Part shown: positions 1-10,290 of the stretch, in pieces
Numbering within the stretch: the stretch's first letter is position 1
How the letters are laid out: every line of letters starts with the position of its first letter
DNA from: Saxidomus purpurata
Lineage: Eukaryota; Mollusca; Bivalvia; Venerida; Veneridae
Direction: 5' to 3'
Assembly (NCBI GenBank): GCA_022818135.1
Contig: JAFMSR010000015.1
Coordinates: forward strand, 579,316-643,315
DNA length: 64,000 nt
The notes under the pieces: model-generated
The model's input: only the letters and a program-made list of their open reading frames with translations
What the model was told of the DNA's origin: nothing
Database searches by the model: none
Position numbers and translations under genes: made by a program

Positions 1-454
1 ACCATAACGTCTTATATTAAGTGTTTGTTCAAGTCAACGTTTTTGTATACCATTTTAAGTTGCATCCCTTCTTTACCACCATGTTCTTTATATGTAGGCA
101 AGAGTAAATGCATCTGCAAAGGATTCTACTGAATTATGTCCTCTTTTTATGAGAATAGAAAACATCCACAAATAGTGTAAATACAATGTATTGAACTTTT
201 GTGGACAGTTCAAAATGAATAATCGCGATCCACAAGTGCGAAAACAATTGTAGTAAACGAGTGTGGGCTATGCTGAAGAATTTAAGGAGTTGGCATGATC
301 CCAGATGTATTGCTAAGTAAACCATGGTCGGAAAACTGTTCAACAATATGACAAAAAGCAAGAAAGGGCGCCCGATCGTTTACATCTTCCAAAATTGGCC
401 ATCATTGGAAAATTAATGGGGGTGTGGTGAAATGAATAAATCTATTTATTATGA
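1..454. other. Gene-free AT-rich sequence
   Basis: I see no credible coding exon, RNA gene or repeat here. The open frames are short and lack splice signals or recognisable motifs. Confidence 0.6.
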
Positions 455-1303
455 GTGCACTGCGGGTGAACGGCCACCGGATATTGGGGCGAAAGTGAGC
501 ACAGATAATTAGTTTTCGCGAGGAACGTGTTACAACCGGTGTAAGTTAAAACCCGATTTTCACTCTGATGCATATGATATTGTGTTTATTTGTGTTTTTT
601 CATATACGATAATGACTGTCCAATCTGAAAATATTCTCGATGTGTAACATAAATATGTTGAAATGTTGAAAACAAATTGCCTGCTCACTCGAAAAAACTC
701 GACCGTTTGCAAGTTATGCCGTTTTATTTGATAAATCATTAACATATTAATAATCTGACAAGGGCATATCATTTGCCTACAGACAAGATAATAATGTTCA
801 AAATTTCATCATTTTAGACAAGAGTATAGCGAAGATACGGTTCTCGAAACATTTCAATTACTGTACTGCGTATTGGCTAAACGTGTACTGAGTATTGGCG
901 GAGTGAGCGAACCACTGTACTGAGTATTGCATCAGGAAATGAGTAAAAAAAAAAATTGAAAAGGGAAATGTATATATTTGTTATCAGTTGAAGGTATTGA
1001 TTCATCAAGTGTCTTGTTTTGCACAAGTCTTATTAAACGTTAATATTTCGAAATATAAAAGTGTATAATAAACTGTTTTGTCCGGCGGTATTAGACACGC
1101 ATGTAACAATTACATTTATATTTTTAAAATTTCACCAAATAATTATACAGTACCGCACCAGCAATTTAATGGCTCGGACATGAAGTGACTTCAAATGCCC
1201 GCTAGAACTAGTAAACATTTGTCTAAATACGTATAAGTTGTAAGATAAAATGCAGTGTTTTGTTCTAGGTAATAAAAATAGCAGAACTTTCTGCCACATC
1301 AGC

Positions 1304-1342
1304 ATTGTGTGCGTGCGTGCGTGCGTGCGTGCATGCGTGCGA
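1304..1342. repeat. (GTGC)n microsatellite
   Basis: About eight near-perfect GTGC/GCGT tetranucleotide units with one A interruption. The histidine/threonine-rich open frame across it on the minus strand is a by-product of the repeat. Confidence 0.85.
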
Positions 1343-1424
1343 GTAACGCAATAAAACAACATTTTTACGAATTCTCCTTAAGCATCGCTACAACATTCAT
1401 TTTTATCGAAATGTAGATACATAT

Positions 1425-2700
1425 TTGACCCCATGACCTAGTTTTTTTACCCCAGATGACCCATATTCTAACTGTATCAAAATTTTATAAAGGCTGTCAT
1501 TCTGACCAAGCTTCATGAATGCAATATGCTTTTAATCACTTTATATGCGCGTGATCTTTATTTCACGAAACACATGGTCCTGTATTATTTATTTGTTTCA
1601 TGATTCGCGGCCTATTGTCCATTACTTTAATCTCATGAAAACCAAATACTAAATGAAATAAATAGATACAATATACTACTTAAAATTGGTACAATAATAA
1701 AATTTAGTAACAAAAGTATTAAAAGAATATCAGTTTTTGTGTTGAAGATTTACCTTTACATCAGGTGATTATAATCCATCCTCAAACAGTTTTAAAATGA
1801 TGAATCATACAATTCTTTGAAAAATGGTCCGTTAATCCCTACTTTTATCTAAACAATTACGTCAGATTTTTCGGTTTGTACAAAATATCATTATCCCGTG
1901 TTGATATTGTCAAAGCTGAATTGGACCATCCTTCCCTCAGACATCACACGCTTTGTTAGATGTATACAAGAGAATATATACTAAGCACCTTTAAACACGT
2001 GTCCGTGATGTGAATATTAAGTTTTCCGGGATGTGTAAATTCAAATTATTTTGTAGAAATAGAATTGATTTTGGATATGCAACATATCATACTGTAACTT
2101 GAATTGATTTGATCAAAACATTTTAAAATTAACTCAAATAGATACACCAATTAACATAGAATATTGCATACACAAGATGTTTCTAGGATTTTATTTGGAC
2201 CAAAGATGATCCATATGCACACTCAAACTAGAATTCATCAAGTGATTCTGACTAACGGTCATGAAGATTCAATGAAAAATGCAACATCTATTGTATACAC
2301 AAGTGTTTTCTATGATTTGATCCAGTGACCTGATTTTGGACCCAACATGATTTATATTCTTACTCGACCTAAATTTCATCAAAGAAACCATACTGACTGA
2401 GTTCATGGTCGAATGAAAAATGGAACCTTTGTTGCATACAAAATGTTTTGTCTATGATTTGACCCCGTGACATAGTTTTTGAAAAAATATAACCTATATT
2501 CGAACCGACATAGATTACATGAAGGCAGTCGAATGATCAGAATTGATTAAGTGTCCTGAAGATCCAGTGCAAAAAGCAGTCTCTTTTGCATACACAAGGT
2601 TAAATGTGTACAGACGACACGCAGACGATAGACAGACATACATACGACGGACACCAGGCGATCACAATTACCAACCTTGGATACTTCGTGCTCTGGTGAG
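1425..2700 (-). repeat. Diverged bivalve-type dispersed tandem repeat
   Basis: Units of roughly 140-150 bp recur near 1425-1510 and then at 2180-2330, 2330-2455 and 2455-2600. Each carries the core TTGACCC..GTGACCTAGTTTTT, then TCATCAAG..TTCTGAC and TGCATACACAAGG. The 2600-2700 tail is rich in CAGACGA/GACAGACAT and ends in CTGGTGAGCTAA. The same repeat in the opposite orientation is inserted in intron 1 of HEPN paralog 1 (25810-26669). It has no coding potential. Confidence 0.65.
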
Positions 2701-3245
2701 CTAATACAACTTTGTAAAGACAGCAGAATATTTCTATTACTCACTTTAATGCCCAATACTCAGTACACGTTAGTATCAAGACTCCGGTACACCAGAAAAC
2801 AAAATAAACAATACCTAGTACACTAACTTTAGTTACATATGTATCAATATTTTGGCCCAAAAAAGCACGTTTGTTGATAAAATCTTGAACACTTATGTCT
2901 GGTACTTGCGCAAATAAATTGCTCGATTCAGGTTATTCAAATCTAAGCACATTTGCAAAATAAACCGGTAAACATTACCAACGGTCGAAATTTTCAAGTG
3001 AGCAGGCGATCTTCTTTTTGATATTTTAACATATTAACCGACATTATTTACAGCTGGGGTATACACTGGACTAAGATAGCCATCGAAGTATCCAAAAACA
3101 CACAAAGAAACACTAGATAGTGTGTATTAGATTAAATATCGGATTTTAACTTACACCAATTGTAAATCGTTCCTCGCGAAAACTAATTATCTGTGCTCAC
3201 TTTCGCCCCAATATCCGGTGGCTGTTCATTCGCGGTGGAGTGTAA

Positions 3246-4485
3246 AGCTTCAATAGAATGTATGTCTTTTCAACGATTTATAATGAAGTACATTTTCAAC
3301 TTTGGATTTCAAAATTTTAATAAGATAATGAAAATAAAATAAAACAATTGCCACATTCTGTTTTGTTCTCTCAAGTAACATATATATTATGGAAGCTATT
3401 ATCGGTTGCATAGTCCTGGGCATTATTTTAAAGAAGGAATTAATTGTTAACCTGTTTAGCGGATGTCCAATTGATTAAACATTCGAAGCATCTTCATGAT
3501 TCGTGTATGTCAGGCAAAAGTCTCTAGAAGATAAAGCATGTATAAAAATCCCTAAACACCATCGAACATACAATATACACACAAACAGACACACTTGCAC
3601 AAAAATAAATAAATCTACCAGCTAAGAAAAAAGGCAGCAGCCAAGGTACACACATCAGCTTATAAATATATTATATTACCCTTTAAGAAGTTTCCCGTTC
3701 CTCGGTTTGCGGCTGTTTCACCTGAAACACTTCAAACACAGTTTAACCCCCGTGATCCTGGGACATGTCTTTGAAGCTTCCCTGACATGTCATCAGGTGT
3801 CGTGTGCGTGCTTTGCCGCTCCAATCAAACAAGAGCAGAAGGTTGACAAGGGGCGGGACTTACAGGTGATTGTTGCGCCAGTTACAGAGGAAAACAGAGG
3901 AAAACTCGCTTTATAGAAAAATAGTGGCGTCGTCAAAATTACTGTGTAGTAACCTAGTCTTATAAAATAAGACCGCGAAATACTTACTTTCATTTTTCAT
4001 GTTCATATTTTATTATATATCACCACAGGAAGTAGATATTTTGTCAAAAAATAAAAATGCGCAATGTATCTTAGGGAAAATCACCCCTCTATATAAAAAA
4101 CACCAGGAAGGACACAGTTTTGGGAAAACCCATCAAGCAGAGTTAGCTCTTACAAACGGTGCAAATAGAACCGAATATAATTGAAGTCTTCCTATGATTT
4201 CGCGTCAAATGCCAGGTTTAATCGTTTTGCTTCAATTTCCAATAGTACTTCTGTACGATTTCATGCGGCTTACAAACAATTCTGAAAATAGTTTTTATGA
4301 AATATTCCAACACTGAAACATATTATTTTTTAATCACTCGAAACAAAACAGGTATTTCGTTTACCTTATAAATCATTATATTATCCGGGTAGAATTTCCT
4401 CGCTAAAGTCATGTTTACATTTCGTATACTACTGTATTGGGAATTGTGCTACGTGAATTTCGTGCAAAACGTTTAAATTTCATTA
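3246..4485. other. Gene-free interval
   Basis: No supported gene. A more GC-rich patch at 3710-3915 has open frames on both strands and a GGGGCGGG box, but no splice-consistent model. The remainder is AT-rich. Confidence 0.5.
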
Positions 4486-4489
4486 TTAA

Positions 4490-4926
4490 AGTGGAATTAT
4501 GCGCATTTTTTTCAAGTAAAAATCCAGCTGAAATAGGTGTGTGTACAAAAGGGTAGAGGAAATAATAGCTTTTAACCCAATACACCAAACTCTTCCCGCT
4601 ACCAGTATGAAATAATAACTTAATAATAATAACTTTCCAAATATTGATTTTCTTATTTTGACTGGGAGAGTCATTTTAGAAAAAAAAAACAACTGCATGC
4701 AGGAGTTGCTTCCCTTCCACTGCCGAAATCTCTACCAACAACAACAACGACACAATCAACTATCATTTTATCAGTCCGATTTTTTTATTTCTAAAGCACT
4801 TACTTCAAATACTATTGCGGTATTATCATTAATTTAAAACATTTCAATGTACAGCAACCAAAAATTGCTTTTATAAAACTGTCACCAAAAATACACTATG
4901 TGCAGTAAGATGCGCATAATGTCACT
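4490..4926 (-). mobile_element. TTAA-flanked MITE, copy A (piggyBac-like ends)
   Basis: A 437-bp element is bounded by TTAA on both sides (4486-4489 and 4927-4930). Its terminal inverted repeats match AGTGACATTATGCGCAT; the left end reads AGTGGAATTATGCGCAT with two changes. The interior matches copies at 28455-28864 and 36054-36439 in the opposite orientation. TTAA target duplication is typical of piggyBac-superfamily elements. No transposase is present. The minus-strand open frame across it is incidental. Confidence 0.88.
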
Positions 4927-4930
4927 TTAA

Positions 4931-5564
4931 GGCAGCGCACCATTTTCCTTAGTGGATGGAGTGTATGTTTGAGTATTTTGCATTCTTTCTTTTTACATCA
5001 AACTTTCATCTTGGTTAGGATGCCATAGCATTGTAGTATACTTACACTAGAAGTTCATGTAAAGAAAAATTGAAATTAGTGAATTATAATGAAGAACGTA
5101 TACATTTTGACATATGATCTTGCTCATTCACAAACATGGACTGTGAAACAGAATCAGTGAAAATAAGGGAACTAAAACATAGTTGACACCACTATCAACA
5201 AACTTTTGTTTCATTTGAACTATAACAAATACATACTTTGAAAAATATCTATAGAAAATGAGGGGTGTCTTGCAGTAAATCGTTGATTTTTTACATTTGA
5301 CATTTTTACAACAAGATAATGGTGTAAACTATATTTTAGTTCCTTTATTTCCACTGATTATGTCATATAGTGAGCAAGAACATGTTTCAAAATGTATCCG
5401 TTCTTCATAATAATTCACTAATTTATATTTTTCTTTACATTAATTATTAGTGTAAGTATACTACAATATTATGGCATTCCAACCAAGTGAAACACAATTG
5501 ATATTATATGAAAAAAACGAAAAACAACATGCACCCCGCCCTCTAAGGAAAATAGTGCGCTACC
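4931..5564. mobile_element. TTAA-flanked foldback MITE
   Basis: A 634-bp element bounded by TTAA (4927-4930 and 5565-5568). The ends are GGCAGCGCACCATTTTCC and, inverted, GGTAGCGCACTATTTTCC. Both halves are long imperfect reverse complements of each other, for example ATGCCATAGCATTGTAGTAT against ATACTACAATATTATGGCAT. The single-strand form would therefore be a ~300-bp hairpin. It shares its left TTAA with the preceding MITE. Confidence 0.85.
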
Positions 5565-5568
5565 TTAA

Positions 5569-6190
5569 CGCGGATAAATGTGAAAAAAAAATGTAAAAAA
5601 GAAATTTCAACGTTAAAACCTGTATGGTCGGTCTTGGAAATAATTATGTCGTCTTTGCAAAATTCTATATTCTAGGCGTTGCGTACGATACCGAGTACTG
5701 ATTTTCTCTGTCGTTCGTTTCCAGTAGTTAACAAATGTACGCTCTAAATATCTGCACCATATGGAACTCATATAGATCTTCTGTACATTAAGAGACTTTG
5801 ACACAGACTGTTATAATGACGATACCGGTATTTTTGTAATTTAATAGTAGCTATATGTCATTATGAGAATGACTTCAAAAATTGCAAGTTGAACAATAAA
5901 GCCGATCGTGTTAACCCAAATATGACCGCTCTGATCATGGAATGGCTTCATTGATAAACGATGTAGTATATATATCCAACTGCCTCCGTTGACAACTTTC
6001 CTAGGCACGATGTTTAGGTGTATACCAAAAACATCTGCCCATAAAAACAACTGCAATGCGTTTGACAAGACAACAATTGCACGAAGTGACAGGGTCAAGC
6101 AGATTTCTCTGGTGGAACAAATTCCCGGGATCGTGATGTCTGCAGTTGGCACCACTGTAAATGACATCAGAACAAACCATACGCTACTTA
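5569..6190. other. Gene-free interval
   Basis: Two overlapping open frames of 69-108 codons on opposite strands at 5841-6198 lack splice sites, domain signatures or a convincing start context. No gene is supported. Confidence 0.45.
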
Positions 6191-6361
6191 TGAAATAAAA
6201 TCCGTTCCAGCGGTGTTCATCGTTTAATAAACAATGATTTGGAGTACTGATACGCAGTAATTAGCCACGAAGGCCGGAGGCCTGAATGGTTAATAACTGC
6301 GAATCAGTACGACAAATCATTGTTTATTAAACGATGAACACCGCTGAAAAGGATGCTATTT
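6191..6361. repeat. Palindromic element (~35-bp near-perfect arms)
   Basis: The arm CAGCGGTGTTCATCGTTTAA (from 6208) is repeated inverted, ending at 6346. Arms extend through ACAATGATTTG and, with mismatches, outward to about 6191 and 6361. The spacer contains GCCGGAGGCC and a further GTACTGAT/ATCAGTAC pair. It is likely a small foldback element. Confidence 0.75.
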
Positions 6362-6685
6362 CGATTCTAACATGACCAGATATTACAAAAGGTGAATAAA
6401 TGCAAAGCGTTATTTTCTACGCGAACGCTCATTTAACGTCATGCGGCGCAATATGACGTCATGTTTACAGCATATCGGTTCTCGCGTTGTTCATGGTTTT
6501 AATATAGCATAACGTGTCTGCTATTTGTATATAGAGACAAAATCATGAGTCATGTTAGAAAAAATAATATACGACGAAACGAATTAATCATTGGCTGCCG
6601 TTGCGGGACTTGAATAACTGTTTATGGCAGTTAGTTTATCTTTTAAAAGTTATTTCTTGTTTTCTCTTTCATAAAATATTTTCTG

Positions 6686-6722
6686 GACGATAACAACAAC
6701 AACAACAACAACAACAACTTTA
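6686..6722 (+). repeat. (AAC)n microsatellite
   Basis: About nine AAC units followed by TTTATTTTGTGAAGG. The tract marks the left edge of the repeat-rich island that contains the Rep-like gene. Confidence 0.75.
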
Positions 6723-6754
6723 TTTTGTGAAGGTTACATACTAAGTGTACAAAC

Positions 6755-6835
6755 ATACTAAATGAAATCGGGTTTGACTGACTCTTGTCCTATAGGTATA
6801 AGAGAGGCGAAGCATCATAGCACACATGGCATACA
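6755..6835 (+). repeat. Direct repeat 1a of the Rep island
   Basis: The ~75-bp block starting CTAAATGAAATCGGGTTTGA and ending GCATCATAGCACACATGGCA is repeated almost perfectly in the same orientation at 8041-8117. In both places a Rep-derived tandem array follows, so the two ~1.3-kb spaced modules appear duplicated as larger units. Confidence 0.85.
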
Positions 6836-6887
6836 TTGCACAATATTGGTTTTCTAATTGTCTGCTTGAAAATCCTACATATATTGT

Positions 6888-7042
6888 CATAAAGGGACAA
6901 CTGGTTTCACGGCAGCTCACTTGTCATAACAGATCAAGTACGGCGTTGCAATGAAATGATTAAGGGACAACAAAAAGGGACAACTAGATTCACGGTAGCT
7001 CACTTGGCGAAACAAATCAGTACGATGTGAATCGTTTCGCTC
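6888..7042 (+). repeat. Degenerate Rep-derived tandem repeats (2 units)
   Basis: Two ~80-bp units contain AAAGGGACAACTGG, TTCACGG[CT]AGCTCACTTG and ATCAAGTACGGCGTTGCAAT. They are homologous to the larger array at 8185-8580 and to codons around the KYDVAMK segment of the Rep-like gene (about 8808-8865). They are non-coding as they stand because of stops and small indels. Confidence 0.75.
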
Positions 7043-7349
7043 TGCTCTGTCTAAACGACAGTGATCGTTGTTTGGGAAAACATCTTAACTATACTTGTAA
7101 CCAACAGCTGATTTTCAGCTCCCATTTTACACATGCTTGCAACTGTTTTTCACATAACTCAAACTAGTTAATCAACAGAGCTGAGTTAGAATTCAGATCT
7201 CAAAACATTCGATCACCTTCATACGAAACAATGTCATTCAACCTCCTTTTATTATGTTCTTTTTCGAGAATGGGGTGGTGACTACATGCTGTTTTTCTTC
7301 AGTCCTCGATTGGATGTTGAAGAAGCAAGTAGAGATATACCTAAGCACA

Positions 7350-8040
7350 CCCTGACTCGAGTTTCGAGCCACGGCAGGACAGATTGAATTCATGTCTGAA
7401 AAATTCGTTGACTCTGCATTAGATCGGGCTTGTCACCGACATGTTTCGGAGGAGATACTGTGAATATACCTCCGACACATGGCTGCATTACCGAATTTTG
7501 TTTTGACAATATGCAGAAGTTTTACAACGCATGAATATGTAACCAAGAGTTTCTCACATCAAGGAATAAGCTGATTTTCAATTCTGCAACAATATTCCTA
7601 CATATAGTGTTTTATGCCTCACATGGCTGCATTACCGAATTTTGTTTTGACAATATGCAGAAGTTTTACTTCGATGTAACCAAGAGTGTCTTGATTTTTC
7701 TCAAATCATGAAACCATACTTTTAACCATAAGCTGATTTTCTGCTTGCAATTCTGCAACAATATTCCTACATATAGTGTTTTATGCCAAGAAGAGATGTT
7801 ATTACTTCAAGGTAAAATTCGTTGACTCTGCATTTGTTCGGGCTTGTCACCGACATGTTTCGGAGGAGATACTGTGAATATACCTCCGACACGTGGCTGC
7901 ATTACCGAATTTTGTTTGGACAATATGCAGAAGTTTTACTTCAAGAGTGTCTTGATTTTTCTCAAATCATGAAACCATACTTTTAACCATAAGCTGCTTT
8001 CAATTCTGCAACAATATTCCTACATATAGTGTTTTATGCC
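7350..8040 (+). repeat. Internally duplicated island block
   Basis: A segment with GACATGTTTCGGAGGAGATA and ATGGCTGCATTACCGAATTT occurs at about 7401-7510, partly at 7618-7680 and again at 7803-7925. Its relatives recur right of the RING gene at 11622-11710. CTGCAACAATATTCCTACAT occurs at about 7585, 7755 and 8007. No coding frame spans the block. Confidence 0.75.
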
Positions 8041-8117
8041 TACTAAATGAAATCGGGTTTGACTGACTCTTGTCCTATAGGTATAAGAGAGGCGAAGCAT
8101 CATAGCACACATGGCAC
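8041..8117 (+). repeat. Direct repeat 1b of the Rep island
   Basis: Near-identical same-orientation copy of 6755-6835. It directly precedes the main Rep-derived tandem array and the Rep-like gene. Confidence 0.85.
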
Positions 8118-8184
8118 ACCTGGCACACATTGAACAATATTGGTTTTCTGATTTTCTGCTTGAAATTCTACATATAGTGTTTTA

Positions 8185-8580
8185 TCTTCACGGTAGCTCA
8201 TTTGGCGAAACAAATCAAATACGGTGTGGCAATGAAACGATTGAAGGACAACAGAAAGGGACAACTGGTTTCACGGTAGCTCACTTGTCATAACAGATCA
8301 AGTACGGCGTTGCAATGAAATGATAAGGGACAACAAAAAGGGACAACTAGTTTCACGGCAGCTCACTTGGCGAAACAAGTCAAGTACGATGTAGCCATGA
8401 AACGATTTAGGGACAACAAAAAGGGACAACTAGTTTCACGGTAGCTCACTTGGCGAAACAAATCAGAACGATGTGGCAATGAAACGATTGAGAGACAAAC
8501 AATTTTGGTGACGTCATAGCGCATAAAATTAAAGAAAACTGAGGGACAACCAAAAGAGACAACTGGTTTCACTGCAGCTC
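8185..8580 (+). repeat. Rep-derived tandem array (about 5 units of ~80-85 bp)
   Basis: Units share TTTCACGGTAGCTCACTTGG, GAAACAAATCAAGTACGATG, TGGCAATGAAACGATT and GGACAACAAAAAGGGACAAC. The Rep-like gene has the related run GGACAG...ACTTGGCAAAAACCAATCAAG, then TACGACGTAGCAATGAAAC, in its motif-1 region. One unit still encodes KYDVAMKRFRDN in one frame. The array ends about 40 bp before the Rep ATG, so it occupies the expected 5' regulatory zone. Confidence 0.75.
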
Positions 8581-8620
8581 ATTGTTAACGATAGATAAAG
8601 CTGCCGTTCTACATTTTACT

Positions 8621-9688
8621 ATGCCACGCAGAGATACTACAGCAAAGAGACACTGTGTTTTCTGTGAACAAGACATTTGTGTCGCTGTATGGGCGAGACA
8701 TTGTACAACTCAAAAGCACAAACGGAATGAACGTAAAGATGTCTCTAGTGTTAATGTCGGACCAGAAAAACACACACCACAAGCTTCTGGCAAAGGACAG
8801 CTCTTCTTTTGTACTTGGCAAAAACCAATCAAGTACGACGTAGCAATGAAACTTCAACACGATGTCAGGACAAATCCCATTCAGAACCACTTCATAGCCT
8901 GGGTTGTATGCAATGAATGGGGTGCAGATTTATTAGAACCCAATGGGCATTCCCATGGAATACTTAAGTCAAGAGTGAAATTAAACTTTGAAGAACTCCA
9001 ACAACTACTATGTGCAATGAAAATACCTCGCGCCGATGATCTATCTCGTGTAAGAAATTTGCGCGAGGCCATTAGGAACTGCACCAAAGAAGATCACAAA
9101 GCTGTTGTACAAGCATTTGACAAAGACTTAACTTCAGTATGTTACAAAGCATATCGTCATGCTGAAGCCACAGACATATTCTCATGGAATCATTACCCAG
9201 CAAGAAACATCGCTGCTCAAGACAGAAAGATGTACAAAGAACACTTTGATGCCTTCATACGTGATAAAGACAACATGATCGCTGCCTTAGAATTTGAGAC
9301 ATACAATCTACGACCCTTTCAAAAAGTTATCCTCAAACAAGTGTTATCTCAAACAGACAGAACTGTAACTTGGATTTGTGACAAGAACGGACACACTGGT
9401 AAGACCTGGTTAGCAAAATACATGAAGGTCAAACACAACGCTTATCTTGTAGAAAAACGAAAGAAGGCAGACATCATATCAGGCTACAGAGGCGAACCCG
9501 TAGTTGTGTTTGACTTCACGAGAAAAAACGAAGACTACATCAGTTACAGTGTCATAGAGTCATTCAAAAATGTACTTTGTCTAGCTAACTTTATGCCTGA
9601 CAGAGAGAAACTATCTAAAGACAGATGGGACATCCGGTCTGCAATAACTATTGACAATGTCGCTCATATTGTTAGTATGATACAATAA
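8621..9688 (+). CDS. Rep-like protein: zinc finger + HUH-like + SF3 helicase
   Basis: A single intact 355-aa frame from the first ATG at 8621; the frame opens at 8582 but has no earlier ATG. In order: (1) a C-x2-C-x11-H-x5-H finger (C12, C15, H27, H33) of U1/matrin type; (2) a motif-1-like LFFCTW around residue 62; (3) an H-x-H motif, GHSHGIL (H110, H112); (4) Walker A, NGHTGKT (256-262); (5) Walker B, PVVVFD (293-298); (6) motif C, ANFMPD, then LSKDRW (322-336). The ANxxPD...LSxDRW run resembles the SF3 helicase motif C of nanovirus/alphasatellite-type Reps, which start rolling-circle replication. A canonical Y-x-x-K nicking tyrosine is not evident, so the nuclease may be degenerate. An AATAAA overlaps the stop. 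It is either an integrated CRESS-like or plasmid-like element or a domesticated copy. Intronless, and convergent with the RING gene. Confidence 0.82.
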   Translation: MPRRDTTAKRHCVFCEQDICVAVWARHCTTQKHKRNERKDVSSVNVGPEKHTPQASGKGQLFFCTWQKPIKYDVAMKLQHDVRTNPIQNHFIAWVVCNEWGADLLEPNGHSHGILKSRVKLNFEELQQLLCAMKIPRADDLSRVRNLREAIRNCTKEDHKAVVQAFDKDLTSVCYKAYRHAEATDIFSWNHYPARNIAAQDRKMYKEHFDAFIRDKDNMIAALEFETYNLRPFQKVILKQVLSQTDRTVTWICDKNGHTGKTWLAKYMKVKHNAYLVEKRKKADIISGYRGEPVVVFDFTRKNEDYISYSVIESFKNVLCLANFMPDREKLSKDRWDIRSAITIDNVAHIVSMIQ

Positions 9689-9689
9689 A
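9684..9689 (+). terminator. AATAAA poly(A) signal overlapping the Rep stop
   Basis: AATAAA spans the last codon and the TAA stop of the Rep-like frame. Overlap of this kind is common in compact viral or mobile genomes. Cleavage would fall within about 30 bases downstream. Confidence 0.55.
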
Positions 9690-10228
9690 TGACAAAACAA
9701 ATCATATCCTCCTCCTTGTCAATCAAATTTAAGCATCTTGAAGAAGAAAGTGTAATAGCCCATGTAGTTTTTTTTTTTCATGCGTCCTACTGAGATTGTC
9801 TGCCAACAACCAAGCGACCTTTGTAGACTAGTCCTAAAAACTTCTAAGCTCTGACAATACATTGTAACAAGAACTCTTCAATCAAAACTGCACAATTTCA
9901 TTCAAGCAAATATCGCTACTAATTAACAAATCTTGATTCGAGTTTGAGGCCACAGTAGGACATAATTGTCAAACTGTTTTCATTACAGCTGTTCAAAGTC
10001 CCTAAAACTATACATACATAGCAAAACCTTGTAGCTTGGATTTTGAGCAGCATGGTAGTATTATAGTGTTGGCAAACATAAGCTCGTACAAGTGAGCAGA
10101 TTTCTCATTCTTCTGCTATCAAATTTAAACCAACAAGAGATACATGTTGGTGTGTTCGTTCAAATTTCCAGATAACAATATCTTACATAAGTCAAATAGA
10201 ATACCAAGACATAGAGTAAATTGTCACA
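9690..10228. other. Convergent intergenic region
   Basis: No gene is visible. A degenerate copy of the island's CTCGAGTTTCGAG motif sits at 9937-9948, followed by GCCACAGTAGGAC as at the 7356 copy. Confidence 0.55.
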
Positions 10229-10234
10229 TTTATT
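10229..10234 (-). terminator. Poly(A) signal of the RING gene
   Basis: AATAAA on the minus strand, 57 bases past the stop of the RING gene. It supports an expressed convergent transcript. Confidence 0.55.
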
Positions 10235-10290
10235 GCAAATAAGTCATCAGAGCAATTCCTGAGGTTTGGGTACATGTAGGATAGATATAG

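Larger units (their letters stand above)
455..3240. mobile_element. Foldback (long inverted-repeat) element, ~2.8 kb
   Basis: The left arm (about 455-745) and right arm (about 2940-3240) are diverged reverse complements. Both contain the block CACCGGATATTGGGGCGAAA followed by a GTGAGCACAGATAATTAG block. Similarity fades inward through a shared CGCCTGCTCACT / GCCTGCTCACTCG segment. A TACTGAGTATTG motif also occurs in both halves (near 880-930, and inverted at 2750-2770). No transposase frame is present inside, so it is non-autonomous or decayed. Exact ends and target-site duplication could not be fixed. Confidence 0.6.

Noticed and set aside
3707..3916. Open frames on both strands in a GC-rich patch
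   Set aside because: Short, overlapping on opposite strands, and without motifs; base composition alone explains them.
8185..8580. CRISPR-like array
   Set aside because: Units are contiguous diverged copies without unique spacers, in a eukaryotic setting, and are derived from the adjacent gene.
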